Assembly (NCBI RefSeq): GCF_012927045.1
Contig: NZ_JABBFW010000041.1
Coordinates: 1-37,767 of the forward strand
Length of the DNA stretch: 37,767 nt
Direction of reading: 5' to 3'
DNA from: Azohydromonas caseinilytica
GTDB lineage: Bacteria; Pseudomonadota; Gammaproteobacteria; Burkholderiales; Burkholderiaceae_C
Every line of letters starts with the position of its first letter. Positions within the stretch are counted from its first letter, which is position 1. Shown here piece after piece: positions 20,057-27,940 of the stretch. The position numbers were made by a program, and so were the translations under genes. The notes below the pieces were generated by a model. It ran no database searches. It saw nothing but the letters and a program-made list of their open reading frames with translations, and had not been told where the DNA came from.

Positions 20057-21016
20057 TCATTCGCCGCCTCGCTCGTTTGCCCGCAACTTGCCCGGCGTGG
20101 CAAGGTGAGCCGCCTCGCGGCCATGAAATGCCGCGCCGGCGCCGCTGCGAAAGGCGCGCACTGTCTCCAGCATGGCGGTCAGCAGTGGCGAGTCGTTGTC
20201 TTGCAGGTAAAAGCAATGCAGGTCCATGAACGCTTCCACGCGGGAGTGCAGGGGCCGGTAGGTGATGCCGGGGAAGCGAACGTTCGTCATCGAACCCGGT
20301 ACGAGCGTGATGCCCAGCCCCGCCGCGGCCAGCAGCGTGGCCGTGACAACATCGCTGGCCGGCGGCGCAAGTCGCGGCTCGAAGCCGTGATCCCGGCACA
20401 GCTGCAGCGTCATGGCCGCGATGGAAGGTGAGCTGCCGATGAGCATCGTTTCATCACGCAGCGCCGCCACGTCGATGCGGTCGTGGGCTGCCAGCGGATG
20501 CCCCTCGGCCATGCCCAGCAGCAGCGGTTCACGCGCCACCAGCTCCACCTCGATGTCCACCTCGTCGGGCAGCATTCGCTCGAACACCAGCGACACGCGC
20601 CCCTGGCGCAACGCCGGCAGCTGCTGGGGGGTCTGCGCGTGGTGCAGCACCAGATCGACCTCGGGATGCGCGGCGTGGAAGGCTTCAAGCACTTGCGGCA
20701 CCAGGCCGAAGATGGCGGAGCCGTAGACGCCGATGTCGAGCCGCCCGGCCTGCCCGCGCCCTGCGCGCTGTGCGCGCTCGGCTGCCTGCGCCACGAGGCT
20801 GCGAATGTTCTGGGCGTCGCGCAACAGCTCTTCTCCGGCCTGCGTCAGCTCCATGCCGCGTGACGTGCGCTTGAACAGCTGCACGCCCAGCTCGGCTTCG
20901 AGCTGCTGGATCTGGCGCGTGAGAGGAGGCTGTGACAGGTGCAGCTTCTCGGCGGCGCGCCCGAGATGCCGCGTCTCCGCCACGGCCACGAAGTAGTTCA
21001 GTTGCCTCAAATCCAT
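20057..21016 (-). CDS. LysR-type regulator, probable controller of the GH3/uronate locus
   Basis: 319 residues. N-terminal winged HTH (residues 1-60, MDLRQLNYFVAVAETRHLGR, LHLSQPPLTRQIQQLE, GVQLFKRTSRGMELTQAG), then a LysR effector-binding domain. The start at 21016 is set by the canonical MDLRQLNYF and AAGAGG 6 bases upstream; the longer open frame is spurious. It is divergent from the first GH3 gene. A 42-bp element shared with the second GH3 upstream region lies 10 bp in front of this gene, which points to autoregulation and to control of both glycosidases. The inducer is unknown; a uronate or aldarate is plausible. Confidence 0.92.
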   Translation of the reverse strand: MDLRQLNYFVAVAETRHLGRAAEKLHLSQPPLTRQIQQLEAELGVQLFKRTSRGMELTQAGEELLRDAQNIRSLVAQAAERAQRAGRGQAGRLDIGVYGSAIFGLVPQVLEAFHAAHPEVDLVLHHAQTPQQLPALRQGRVSLVFERMLPDEVDIEVELVAREPLLLGMAEGHPLAAHDRIDVAALRDETMLIGSSPSIAAMTLQLCRDHGFEPRLAPPASDVVTATLLAAAGLGITLVPGSMTNVRFPGITYRPLHSRVEAFMDLHCFYLQDNDSPLLTAMLETVRAFRSGAGAAFHGREAAHLATPGKLRANERGGE

Positions 21017-21025
21017 TGCCAGCCT

Positions 21026-21067
21026 CTTACGGAAAAGGTATCGGGTTGAACAAATTTTGCATTGGAC
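21026..21067. promoter_or_regulatory. Shared 42-bp element, copy A (LysR/GH3-1 divergent region)
   Basis: The plus strand holds TTACGGAAAA, then GTATCG, ACAAA, TTTG and ATTGGAC in fixed spacing; 33 of 42 positions equal copy B at 27680-27721. It contains a LysR-type T-N11-A box with dyad ends (TAC-N7-GTA, 21028-21040) and a CAAA-N-TTTG dyad. It lies 10 bp from the lysR start and about 200 bp before the GH3 ATG. Confidence 0.75.
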
Positions 21068-21269
21068 GTGTTGTAAGCGGGTGCTGAAACTCACGCTCAG
21101 TCCCACGTGAAGAGACAGGGGACCAGGACATGAGCGTCCATGCCGGACCTCGCCGCCCAGGGCCGCTGCAAAGGCTCTTTCCGCGAATGGCGGAGTCGCG
21201 AAACCGGATGCCGGCAACGTTCATGGAACCAATGCGAAGGCCCGTCTGAGGCCGCATCGAGGAGACAAC

Positions 21270-23504
21270 ATGGAATCCAAAGACGCACGCCGTCTGCGTC
21301 CCATTGCCACGGCCTGCGTGCTGAGCGTGGCCGGGCTGGCTTTGAGCGGCTGCTTTGGCGGCGACGACGGCGAGGCTCCGCGCCTGGAGCAGCCCACTAT
21401 CGGTGTGCGCGGCAAGACCGTTCTGAACCAGGACGGCTACCAGTTCCGCGACGCCAACGGCAACGGCCGGCTCGACCCGTACGAGGATTGGCGGCTGTCC
21501 ATTGAGGCCCGCGTGGCCGACCTGCTGCCGCGCATGACGCTGCAGCAGAAGGCCGGGATGATGCTCATCGACACGCTCAATGCCGGGTGCGCGGGCGACG
21601 TGGCCAGCACCAAGGCGGCTGCCTTCGTGCAGACCGAGAAGATGACGCGCTTCATCCTGCGCAGCACGGCCAAGGCCACGGCGGATGCCTGCGACGGCAG
21701 CGTCACGCCCGGGCGCGGAGGCTATGTCGTCACCCCGCGGCAGCTTGCGGAGTTCCACAACGCCGTGCAGGCCCTGGCCGAAGCCGAGCCGCTGGGCATC
21801 CCGGTGCAGTTCAAGGACAACCAGCGCAACCACTACAACAACGATCCGCGCTTCGGCATCTCCGGCAGCGCCGGTGCCTTCACCGAGTTTCCGCGCGAGG
21901 CCGGCATCGCCGCAGCCGCGCTGGGCACGGGCGACATGTCGCCCGTGCAGAAGCTCACCGAGGTGATGGGCGAGGAATATCGCGCGGTGGGCCTGCGCGG
22001 TCTCTATGGCTACATGGCCGATCTGGCCACCGAGCCGCGCTGGTACCGCGTGTCGGAAACCTTCACCGAGGACGCCGACCTCAACGCCAACATCATGACC
22101 GCGCTGGTGCAGGGGCTGCAGGGCGGGCCGGTGAGCCCTAACTCGGCCGTGGCGCTGACCATGAAGCATTTCCCCGGCGGTGGCCCGCAGGAGCAGGGGC
22201 TCGACCCGCATTACTCCTTCGGAAAGCACCAGGTGTACCCGGGCGGCAACTTCGCCTACCACCTCAAGCCTTTCCAGGCCGCCGTCAGCGCCGGGGTCTC
22301 GGCCATCATGCCCTACTACGGCGTGCCCATCAGCGTGAGCTACGAGGGCGTCACCTACGACCAGACCGGTTTCGCGTTCAACAAGCAGATTGTGACGGAC
22401 CTGCTGCGCGGCAAGCTGGGCTTCCAGGGCTACGTCAACTCCGACACCGGCATCATCAACGACCGCGCCTGGGGCCTGGAAGGCAAGACCGTGCCGGAGC
22501 GCGCGGCCACCGCCATCAACGCCGGCGTGGACGTGCTCTCGGGCTTCAACAGCAACAAGACCATCACCGACCTGGTTGCCGCCGGGCTGGTGAGCGAGGC
22601 GCGCGTCACCGAGGCGGCGCGGCGGCTGCTGACCGAGCAGTTCAGGCTCGGCCTGTTCGAGAACCCCTACGTGGATGCGACGAAGGTGGACGCCGTGCTT
22701 GGCAGCGACGCCCACCGCGCCAAGGGCCTGGAAGTGCAGAAGCAATCCATCGTGCTGCTGCAGAACAGCGACCCGGGCACGGGTGCGAAGCTGCTGCCGC
22801 TGGCCGCGGGCAAGCGCCTCTACACCATGGGCATGGGCAAAGCCGACGTGCAGAAGTACGGCTATGTCGTCACGGATGGCAACTACACGGTGCCTGGTGG
22901 CCGGCCCAGCGCCGCGGGGCATGACGCGGCCGTGATCCGCGTGCAGGTCACCAATCCCGCTGCCGTCACGGCCGCCTACCGCACCAAGGGCGCGACCACC
23001 GGGGCCGAACCGGCCAACCTCAACCCGCGCACCGGCAGCGTCTGGGGCGCCGAGGACTCCTGCATCCTCTTTCCGGCGCAGAACCCGAGCTGCGTGGATG
23101 ACGTGGGCCTGATCTTCGGCGGCGCCTTCCCCTGGGAAGCCAACAACCTCTCGTTCAGCACCATGGCGGCTTCGCAATCGTGGCAGATGACGCCCTCGCT
23201 GGCCGACATCCAGGCGGTGATGAATGAGGTGGGCGCGAAGAACACGGTGCTGGCCATCTACTTCCGCCAGCCTTACGTGCTCGATGACGCCAGCGGGCTG
23301 AAGAACGCCGGCGCGATCGTGGGCACCTTCGGCGTCAGCGACGTGGCGCTGCTTGAAGTGCTCAGCGGCAAGTTCAAGCCGCAGGGCAAGCTGCCCTTCG
23401 CGCTGGCCAACAAGCTGGAGGCGGTGGTCAACAACCAGCCCGACGTGCCCGGATATCCGGCTGCCGACACGCTGTATCCGTACGGCTTCGGCCTGAGCTA
23501 CTGA
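21270..23504 (+). CDS. GH3 glycosidase lipoprotein without Fn3 domain
   Basis: 744-residue glycoside hydrolase family 3 protein, probably a beta-glycosidase. The signal peptide ends in the lipobox LSGC with Cys28 as lipid site; the +2 residue is not Asp, so outer-membrane sorting is likely. The mature start has a spacer, then RDANGNGRLDPYEDWRLS and MTLQQKAGMML. KHFPGGGPQEQGLD and YVNSDTG mark the active site, with Asp392 the candidate nucleophile. The C-terminal alpha/beta sandwich ends at YPYGFGLSY immediately before the stop, so the fibronectin-like third domain common in bacterial GH3 enzymes is missing. GAGGAGACAAC precedes the ATG. udh follows after 93 bp. Linkage and sugar are not determined. 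Confidence 0.88.
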   Translation: MESKDARRLRPIATACVLSVAGLALSGCFGGDDGEAPRLEQPTIGVRGKTVLNQDGYQFRDANGNGRLDPYEDWRLSIEARVADLLPRMTLQQKAGMMLIDTLNAGCAGDVASTKAAAFVQTEKMTRFILRSTAKATADACDGSVTPGRGGYVVTPRQLAEFHNAVQALAEAEPLGIPVQFKDNQRNHYNNDPRFGISGSAGAFTEFPREAGIAAAALGTGDMSPVQKLTEVMGEEYRAVGLRGLYGYMADLATEPRWYRVSETFTEDADLNANIMTALVQGLQGGPVSPNSAVALTMKHFPGGGPQEQGLDPHYSFGKHQVYPGGNFAYHLKPFQAAVSAGVSAIMPYYGVPISVSYEGVTYDQTGFAFNKQIVTDLLRGKLGFQGYVNSDTGIINDRAWGLEGKTVPERAATAINAGVDVLSGFNSNKTITDLVAAGLVSEARVTEAARRLLTEQFRLGLFENPYVDATKVDAVLGSDAHRAKGLEVQKQSIVLLQNSDPGTGAKLLPLAAGKRLYTMGMGKADVQKYGYVVTDGNYTVPGGRPSAAGHDAAVIRVQVTNPAAVTAAYRTKGATTGAEPANLNPRTGSVWGAEDSCILFPAQNPSCVDDVGLIFGGAFPWEANNLSFSTMAASQSWQMTPSLADIQAVMNEVGAKNTVLAIYFRQPYVLDDASGLKNAGAIVGTFGVSDVALLEVLSGKFKPQGKLPFALANKLEAVVNNQPDVPGYPAADTLYPYGFGLSY

Positions 23505-23526
23505 CCGCCAGGGCGTCCGCCCGGAA

Positions 23527-23553
23527 CCCGGCCGCCGTTTCAGGAAGGCCGGG
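23527..23553 (+). terminator. Hairpin between GH3-1 and udh
   Basis: CCCGGCC and GGCCGGG form a 7-bp stem with a 13-base loop 22 bp after the GH3 stop. No T-run follows. It may partly terminate or stabilise the upstream message. Confidence 0.35.
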
Positions 23554-23597
23554 CGGGCTGCGCTCATCCTCGAATTCCATGCCCGCCAGACCTCACC

Positions 23598-24428
23598 ATG
23601 CTGCCTGATCCCATGACTCCCATCCGCTTCGGCCGCCTGCTGCTCACCGGCGCGGCCGGCAACCTGGGCCGCGAACTGCGCCCACGCCTGCGGCGCTACT
23701 GCGACACGCTTCGCCTGAGCCACCGCCGCGACTTCGGCCCTGCCGAGCCGGGCGAGGAGATCGTGCTGGCGCACCTGGAAAACAAGGCTGCCATGCTGGC
23801 GCTGCTTGAAGGCGTGGACGCCGTGGTGCACATGGGCGGCGTTTCCACCGAGCAGCCCTGGCAGCCGATCCTGGAGTCCAACATCGTCGGTGCCTACAAC
23901 CTCTACGAGGCGGCGCGCCACCACCGCGTGTGGCGCATCGTGTTCGCCAGCTCCAACCACGTCACGGGCTTCTATCGGCAGGACCAGGTCATCAGCCCGC
24001 GCGACCCGGCACGCCCGGACGGTCTCTATGGCCTGTCCAAGGCCTTCGGCGAGGATCTGGCACAGCTCTACTTCGACCGCTTCGGCATCGAGACCGTGAG
24101 CCTGCGCATTGGCTCCAGCTACGCCGAGCCCAAGGACCGGCGCATGCTGGCCACCTGGCTGAGCTTCGACGACCTGGAACGCCTGGTGGTGGCCGCGCTC
24201 ACCGCGCCGGTGGTGGGCCACAGCGTCATCTACGGCATCTCCGACAACGCCACCACCTGGTGGGACAACACGCCGGCGCGCCACGTCGGCTATCGCCCCC
24301 AGGACAGCTCCGACACCTTCCGCGCCGCCGTGGAGGCTCGCCAGCCGCGCATCGACCTGGACGACCCCGCCGCGCGCTACCAGGGCGGCGCCTTCGTGCG
24401 CACCGGCCCGTTCGAGGACCAGGCCTGA
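23598..24428 (+). CDS. udh: Uronate dehydrogenase
   Basis: 276-residue short-chain/extended Rossmann oxidoreductase. It has the NAD motif [19 protein letters not shown], catalytic Tyr144 and Lys148 in [16 protein letters not shown], and [12 protein letters not shown]. The order and sequence match Agrobacterium and Pseudomonas uronate dehydrogenases, which oxidise D-galacturonate or D-glucuronate to the aldaro-lactone with NAD+. The ATG at 23598 is followed by another at 23613; neither has a strong ribosome binding site. The downstream TRAP transporter supports uronate as substrate. Lactone isomerase/lactonase and aldarate dehydratase genes are not in this window. Confidence 0.9.
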   Translation: MLPDPMTPIRFGRLLLTGAAGNLGRELRPRLRRYCDTLRLSHRRDFGPAEPGEEIVLAHLENKAAMLALLEGVDAVVHMGGVSTEQPWQPILESNIVGAYNLYEAARHHRVWRIVFASSNHVTGFYRQDQVISPRDPARPDGLYGLSKAFGEDLAQLYFDRFGIETVSLRIGSSYAEPKDRRMLATWLSFDDLERLVVAALTAPVVGHSVIYGISDNATTWWDNTPARHVGYRPQDSSDTFRAAVEARQPRIDLDDPAARYQGGAFVRTGPFEDQA

Positions 24429-24474
24429 GCAGCCGGCTCATTTCGCCACACGCCAACTTCAACCGACACCAACC

Positions 24475-25440
24475 ATGATCAAGCAGATTGCCCTGGCTGC
24501 GATGGCCACGCTGACCGTCCTTGGCGCGCAAGCCAAGGAATTCCGCTCCGCCGACGTGCACAACAGCGACGACTACCCCACCGTCGCGGCCGTGAAGTAC
24601 ATGAGCCAGGTGCTCGAACAGAAGAGCGGCGGCAAGTACAAGATCAAGGTCTTCAACAAGAGCGCCCTGGGCACCGAGAAGGAGACGCTGGACCAGGTCA
24701 AGATCGGCGCGCTGGACATGAACCGCGTCAACATCAGCTCGCTGAACTCGATGTGCCCGAAGTCGCTGGTGCCCACGCTGCCCTTCTTGTTCAACAGCAT
24801 CGAGCACATGCACCAGGTGCTCGACGGCCCGGTGGGCGAGGAGATCCTCAAGGGCTGCGAGCATGAGGGCCTGGTGGGCCTGGCCTTCTACGACAGCGGC
24901 GCGCGCAGCATCTACGCCAAGAAGCCCGTGCGCACGCTGGCCGACGCCAAGGGCATGAAGATCCGCGTGCAACCGTCTGACGTATGGGTGGCGGTGGCCG
25001 CCGCCATGGGCGCCAACGCCACGCCCATGCCCTACGGCGAGGTCTACACCGCGCTCAAGACCGGCATCATCGACGCCGCCGAGAACAACATCCCCTCATT
25101 CGAGACCTCCAAGCATTTCGAGGCCGCGAAGGTGTTCTCGCACACCGAGCATTCGATGGCGCCCGAAGTGCTGCTCATCAGCAAGGCCGTGTTCGACAAG
25201 CTGCCCAAGGCCGAGCAGGACATGGTCCGCGCCGCGGCCAAGGAGTCGGTGGCGTTCCAGCGCAAGAAGTGGGCCGAGCAGGAGGCCAAGTCGCTGACCA
25301 CCATCAAGGCTGCCGGCGTGCAGATCGTTGACAACGTCGACAAGGCCTCCTTCCAGTCCGCAATGCAGCCGGTGTACGCCAAGTTCGTGACCACGCCGGA
25401 TCTGCAGCGCCTGGTCAAGGCGGCGCAGGACCTCAAGTAA
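24475..25440 (+). CDS. dctP: TRAP transporter substrate-binding protein (DctP), probable uronate
   Basis: 321-residue periplasmic solute receptor with signal peptide (cleavage after LGAQA, mature [10 protein letters not shown]). Typical DctP features are [12 protein letters not shown], with the carboxylate-binding Arg, and [23 protein letters not shown]. Position between udh and the TRAP permeases suggests binding of glucuronate or galacturonate, as known for several Burkholderiales DctP proteins. It delivers ligand to DctQM using a sodium gradient. The gene starts 46 bp after udh. A stem-loop in the 119-bp gap to dctQ could raise binding protein over permease. Confidence 0.92.
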   Translation: MIKQIALAAMATLTVLGAQAKEFRSADVHNSDDYPTVAAVKYMSQVLEQKSGGKYKIKVFNKSALGTEKETLDQVKIGALDMNRVNISSLNSMCPKSLVPTLPFLFNSIEHMHQVLDGPVGEEILKGCEHEGLVGLAFYDSGARSIYAKKPVRTLADAKGMKIRVQPSDVWVAVAAAMGANATPMPYGEVYTALKTGIIDAAENNIPSFETSKHFEAAKVFSHTEHSMAPEVLLISKAVFDKLPKAEQDMVRAAAKESVAFQRKKWAEQEAKSLTTIKAAGVQIVDNVDKASFQSAMQPVYAKFVTTPDLQRLVKAAQDLK

Positions 25441-25489
25441 GCCGCCGCGGCGGCGCCCGGCGCGCCGCCGTGCCTGCATGAAATGAGCA

Positions 25490-25513
25490 CCATGCCTTTG
25501 CAAGAAGGCATGG
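25490..25513 (+). promoter_or_regulatory. Intercistronic hairpin between dctP and dctQ
   Basis: CCATGCCTT and AAGGCATGG form a perfect 9-bp stem with a 6-base loop. It lies 49 bp past the dctP stop and 46 bp before the dctQ start. Such hairpins in binding-protein/permease operons often stabilise the upstream message or attenuate read-through. Confidence 0.5.
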
Positions 25514-25559
25514 AAGCCCTTGTTGCGCGCGCTGCTGCGCGTGCCGTCCCGGAGTCTCC

Positions 25560-26156
25560 ATGAGTTCCCCTGCCGCCCTGCCGGCCACCGTCGCGGACAA
25601 CGAAAACGTCAACGCCGCCACCGGTACGCCGCTGGAGGCCGACCACACCCGGCCGCCCTCCACCCACCTCTACTCGCGCTTTTGCGCCTTTCTCTCCAAG
25701 GCCAGCCTGGTGCTGGCCGTGATCGGGCTCATCGCCCTGATCCTGTGCGTGCAGTTCCAGGTCGTCGGCCGCTACATCTTCAACGACACGCCCACCTGGG
25801 CCGAGGCCCTGGCGCTGCAGCTCGTGCTCTACATCACCGCACTGGGCGTGGCGGTGGGCGTGCGCGACGCGGGCCACATCGGGCTGGAGTCGCTGGTGTC
25901 GCTGCTGCCTGAAGCCTGGCGGCTGCGCCTGGAGATCCTCATCCACGGCTTCGTCGTGCTCTTCGGCGCCATCATGGCCAAGAGCGGCTGGCTGTGGACC
26001 ACGCTCAAGTGGAGCGACATCAAGCCCATGCTGGGCGTGCCCGTGGGCGCGGACTACCTGGCCCTCGTGGTGGCCGGCGTGCTGATCGTTCTCTTTTCTA
26101 TCGAACACATCATCGCGCTCGTGCGTGATGAGGAAGTGGTGCCGGCATGGAACTGA
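25560..26156 (+). CDS. dctQ: TRAP transporter small permease (DctQ)
   Basis: 198 residues, with a long hydrophilic N-terminal tail of about 45 residues followed by four membrane helices (roughly 50-72, 85-105, 130-150 and 170-190). The family pattern QVVGRYIFNDTPTWAEALALQL is evident. The stop overlaps the dctM start by 10 bases, indicating coupled translation. It forms the inner-membrane complex with DctM. Confidence 0.92.
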   Translation: MSSPAALPATVADNENVNAATGTPLEADHTRPPSTHLYSRFCAFLSKASLVLAVIGLIALILCVQFQVVGRYIFNDTPTWAEALALQLVLYITALGVAVGVRDAGHIGLESLVSLLPEAWRLRLEILIHGFVVLFGAIMAKSGWLWTTLKWSDIKPMLGVPVGADYLALVVAGVLIVLFSIEHIIALVRDEEVVPAWN

Positions 26157-27436
26157 CCGTCCTGACCCTGAGCTTCGCCGCCCTGCTGGTGCTGGGCGTG
26201 CCCGTGGCGTTTTCCATCGGCCTGGCCTCCATCGCCACGGTGCTGTACTCGGGCATGCCCGTGGAGATCGTCTTCCAGAAGATGGTGGGCGGCATGCAGG
26301 TGTTCTCCTTCCTGGCCATCCCGTTCTTCGTTTTCGCCGGCGAGCTCATGCTCTACGGCGGCATCGCCGACCGCATCGTGCGCTTCGCCAACAGCCTTGT
26401 CGGCCACGTGAGGGGCGGCCTGGGGATGAGCAACGTCGTGGGCTGCACGCTCTTTGGCGGCGTGGCGGGCTCGGCGCTGGCCGACGTCTCGGCCATGGGC
26501 TCGGTGATGATCCCGCTGATGAAGAAGGAGGGCTACGACGCCGACTACGCCGTCAACGTCACGACGCACTCGGCGCTGGTGGGCGTGCTCATGCCCACCT
26601 CGCACAACCTCATCATCTTCACGCTGGCCACCACCGGCATCGCCTCGGTGAGCATCCTCAGCCTGATCCTGGCGGGCATCATCCCGGCCATCCTGCTGAC
26701 CGCGTGCAACCTGGGCGCCGCCTACTACGTGGCGCGCAAGCGCGGCTATCCCATCCGCGGCGGCTTCCCCGGCTGGGGCGAGGTGCTCAAGAGCTTCCTG
26801 GGCGCGCTGCCGGGGCTGCTGATCGTGGTCATCATCCTCGCGGGCATCCTCTCGGGCATCTTCACCGCCACCGAGAGCGCGGCCACGGCCGTGTTCTGGG
26901 CCGTGCTGGTGACGGCCCTGGTCTACAAGACGCTGTCCTGGAAGGACTTCCTCAAGGCCTGCGCCAAGGCCTGCAAGGCCACCGGCGTGGTGCTGCTGCT
27001 CATCGGCATCTCCAGCGCCTTCGGCTACTTCATGGCCCTGTACGAGGTGCCGCAGAAGACCGGCGAGCTCATGCAGTCGGTGACGGACAACCCGCTGGTG
27101 ATCTTCTTCATGATCAACCTGCTGCTGTTCGTGCTGGGCACCTTCCTGGACATGGCCGCCACCATCCTGGTGTGCACGCCCATCTTCCTGCCCATCGCCA
27201 TGCAGTTCGGCATGGACCCGGTGCAGTTCGGCATCGTCATGCTCATCAACTGCGCGCTGGGCCTGAACACGCCGCCCGTGGGCGTGACGCAGTTCGTGGG
27301 CTGCGCCATCGGCAACATCTCGGTGGGCCAGGTGATGAAGTCGATCCTGCCCTTCTACAGCGCGCTGGGCATCTGCCTGGCCCTGGTCACCTACGTGCCC
27401 GCCTTCTCGATGTGGCTGCCCGGCATGTTCAGATGA
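26147..27436 (+). CDS. dctM: TRAP transporter large permease (DctM)
   Basis: 429 residues, about twelve membrane segments, the catalytic sodium-coupled translocation subunit. Family marks include LGVPVAFSIGLASI, FAGELMLYGGIADRIV, GGVAGSALADVSAMGSVMIP, MPTSHNLIIF and NTPPVGVTQFV. It starts inside the end of dctQ and is the last gene before a strong terminator at 27495-27524. Confidence 0.95.
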   Translation: MELTVLTLSFAALLVLGVPVAFSIGLASIATVLYSGMPVEIVFQKMVGGMQVFSFLAIPFFVFAGELMLYGGIADRIVRFANSLVGHVRGGLGMSNVVGCTLFGGVAGSALADVSAMGSVMIPLMKKEGYDADYAVNVTTHSALVGVLMPTSHNLIIFTLATTGIASVSILSLILAGIIPAILLTACNLGAAYYVARKRGYPIRGGFPGWGEVLKSFLGALPGLLIVVIILAGILSGIFTATESAATAVFWAVLVTALVYKTLSWKDFLKACAKACKATGVVLLLIGISSAFGYFMALYEVPQKTGELMQSVTDNPLVIFFMINLLLFVLGTFLDMAATILVCTPIFLPIAMQFGMDPVQFGIVMLINCALGLNTPPVGVTQFVGCAIGNISVGQVMKSILPFYSALGICLALVTYVPAFSMWLPGMFR

Positions 27437-27494
27437 CCACCGCCGCCCGGAATTGACGCGCGCTGTGCGCGAAATCAGATTCTTTTCAAATCAG

Positions 27495-27524
27495 GAAAAT
27501 GCGCCGCTGCCGCGGCGCATTTTC
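27495..27524 (+). terminator. Terminator of the TRAP operon
   Basis: GAAAATGCGCCGC pairs perfectly over 13 bp with GCGGCGCATTTTC around TGCC, giving an A-flanked GC stem ending in a T-rich side. It lies about 58 bp after the dctM stop and may work in both directions. Confidence 0.85.
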
Positions 27525-27679
27525 ATTTGGCGCCCTGCGGCATGCTGGTGCGTTCAATGGGAACCCGCGGTTTTTCAAAGTTCACAGGGTGGTGCGCCAT
27601 CGCGGTGCAGTCATCGAATGTTTTTGACGCCTTGGAAATCAGGGCGGTGTGCAAGTTGGGTTGGGGGTAGTCCCAATTG

Positions 27680-27721
27680 CTTACGGAAAAAGTATCGAAC
27701 CTCACAAACTTTGTATTGGAC
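27680..27721. promoter_or_regulatory. Shared 42-bp element, copy B (upstream of GH3-2)
   Basis: Same element and orientation as at 21026-21067: TTACGGAAAA, GTATCG, ACAAA, TTTG and ATTGGAC in identical spacing. The TAC-N7-GTA box is at 27682-27694. Differences are confined to a six-base central block and three single positions. It ends about 220 bp before the GH3-2 ATG, close to the 203 bp seen for GH3-1. Confidence 0.75.
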
Positions 27722-27940
27722 TTGAGTGTTGCTGCTCTGGTGAACTGTCGAGGTGCCAGCGGTTTAATGAGATTTGCAGCTGAATACCGGGAAATTCGAA
27801 TTATTTTCGATTTCAGCCTGTGATTTCCTCGGCATGACCCGGTGCAATCTTCGGATACATGCCTGGTTTTATTCAGTTTCGCCGTGACAGCTCCTGGCCG
27901 CGTCAACAAAGCCTGTTCCATCAATTCAAAGGAGACAACG

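Larger units (their letters stand above)
27437..27940. other. Regulatory gap between the TRAP operon and GH3-2
   Basis: 504 bp, less GC-rich than the surrounding genes. It holds the TRAP terminator (27495-27524) and the second copy of the shared 42-bp element (27680-27721). Short open frames here have no recognisable product. The GH3-2 ribosome binding site AAGGAG lies just before 27941. Confidence 0.65.

Noticed and set aside
21027-24284. 1085-residue minus-strand open frame opposite GH3-1 and udh
   Set aside because: Antisense to two well-identified genes and their leader; composition is typical of a shadow frame.
27453-27725. 90-residue open frame after dctM
   Set aside because: It runs through the TRAP terminator hairpin and into the shared regulatory element, and shows no known domain.
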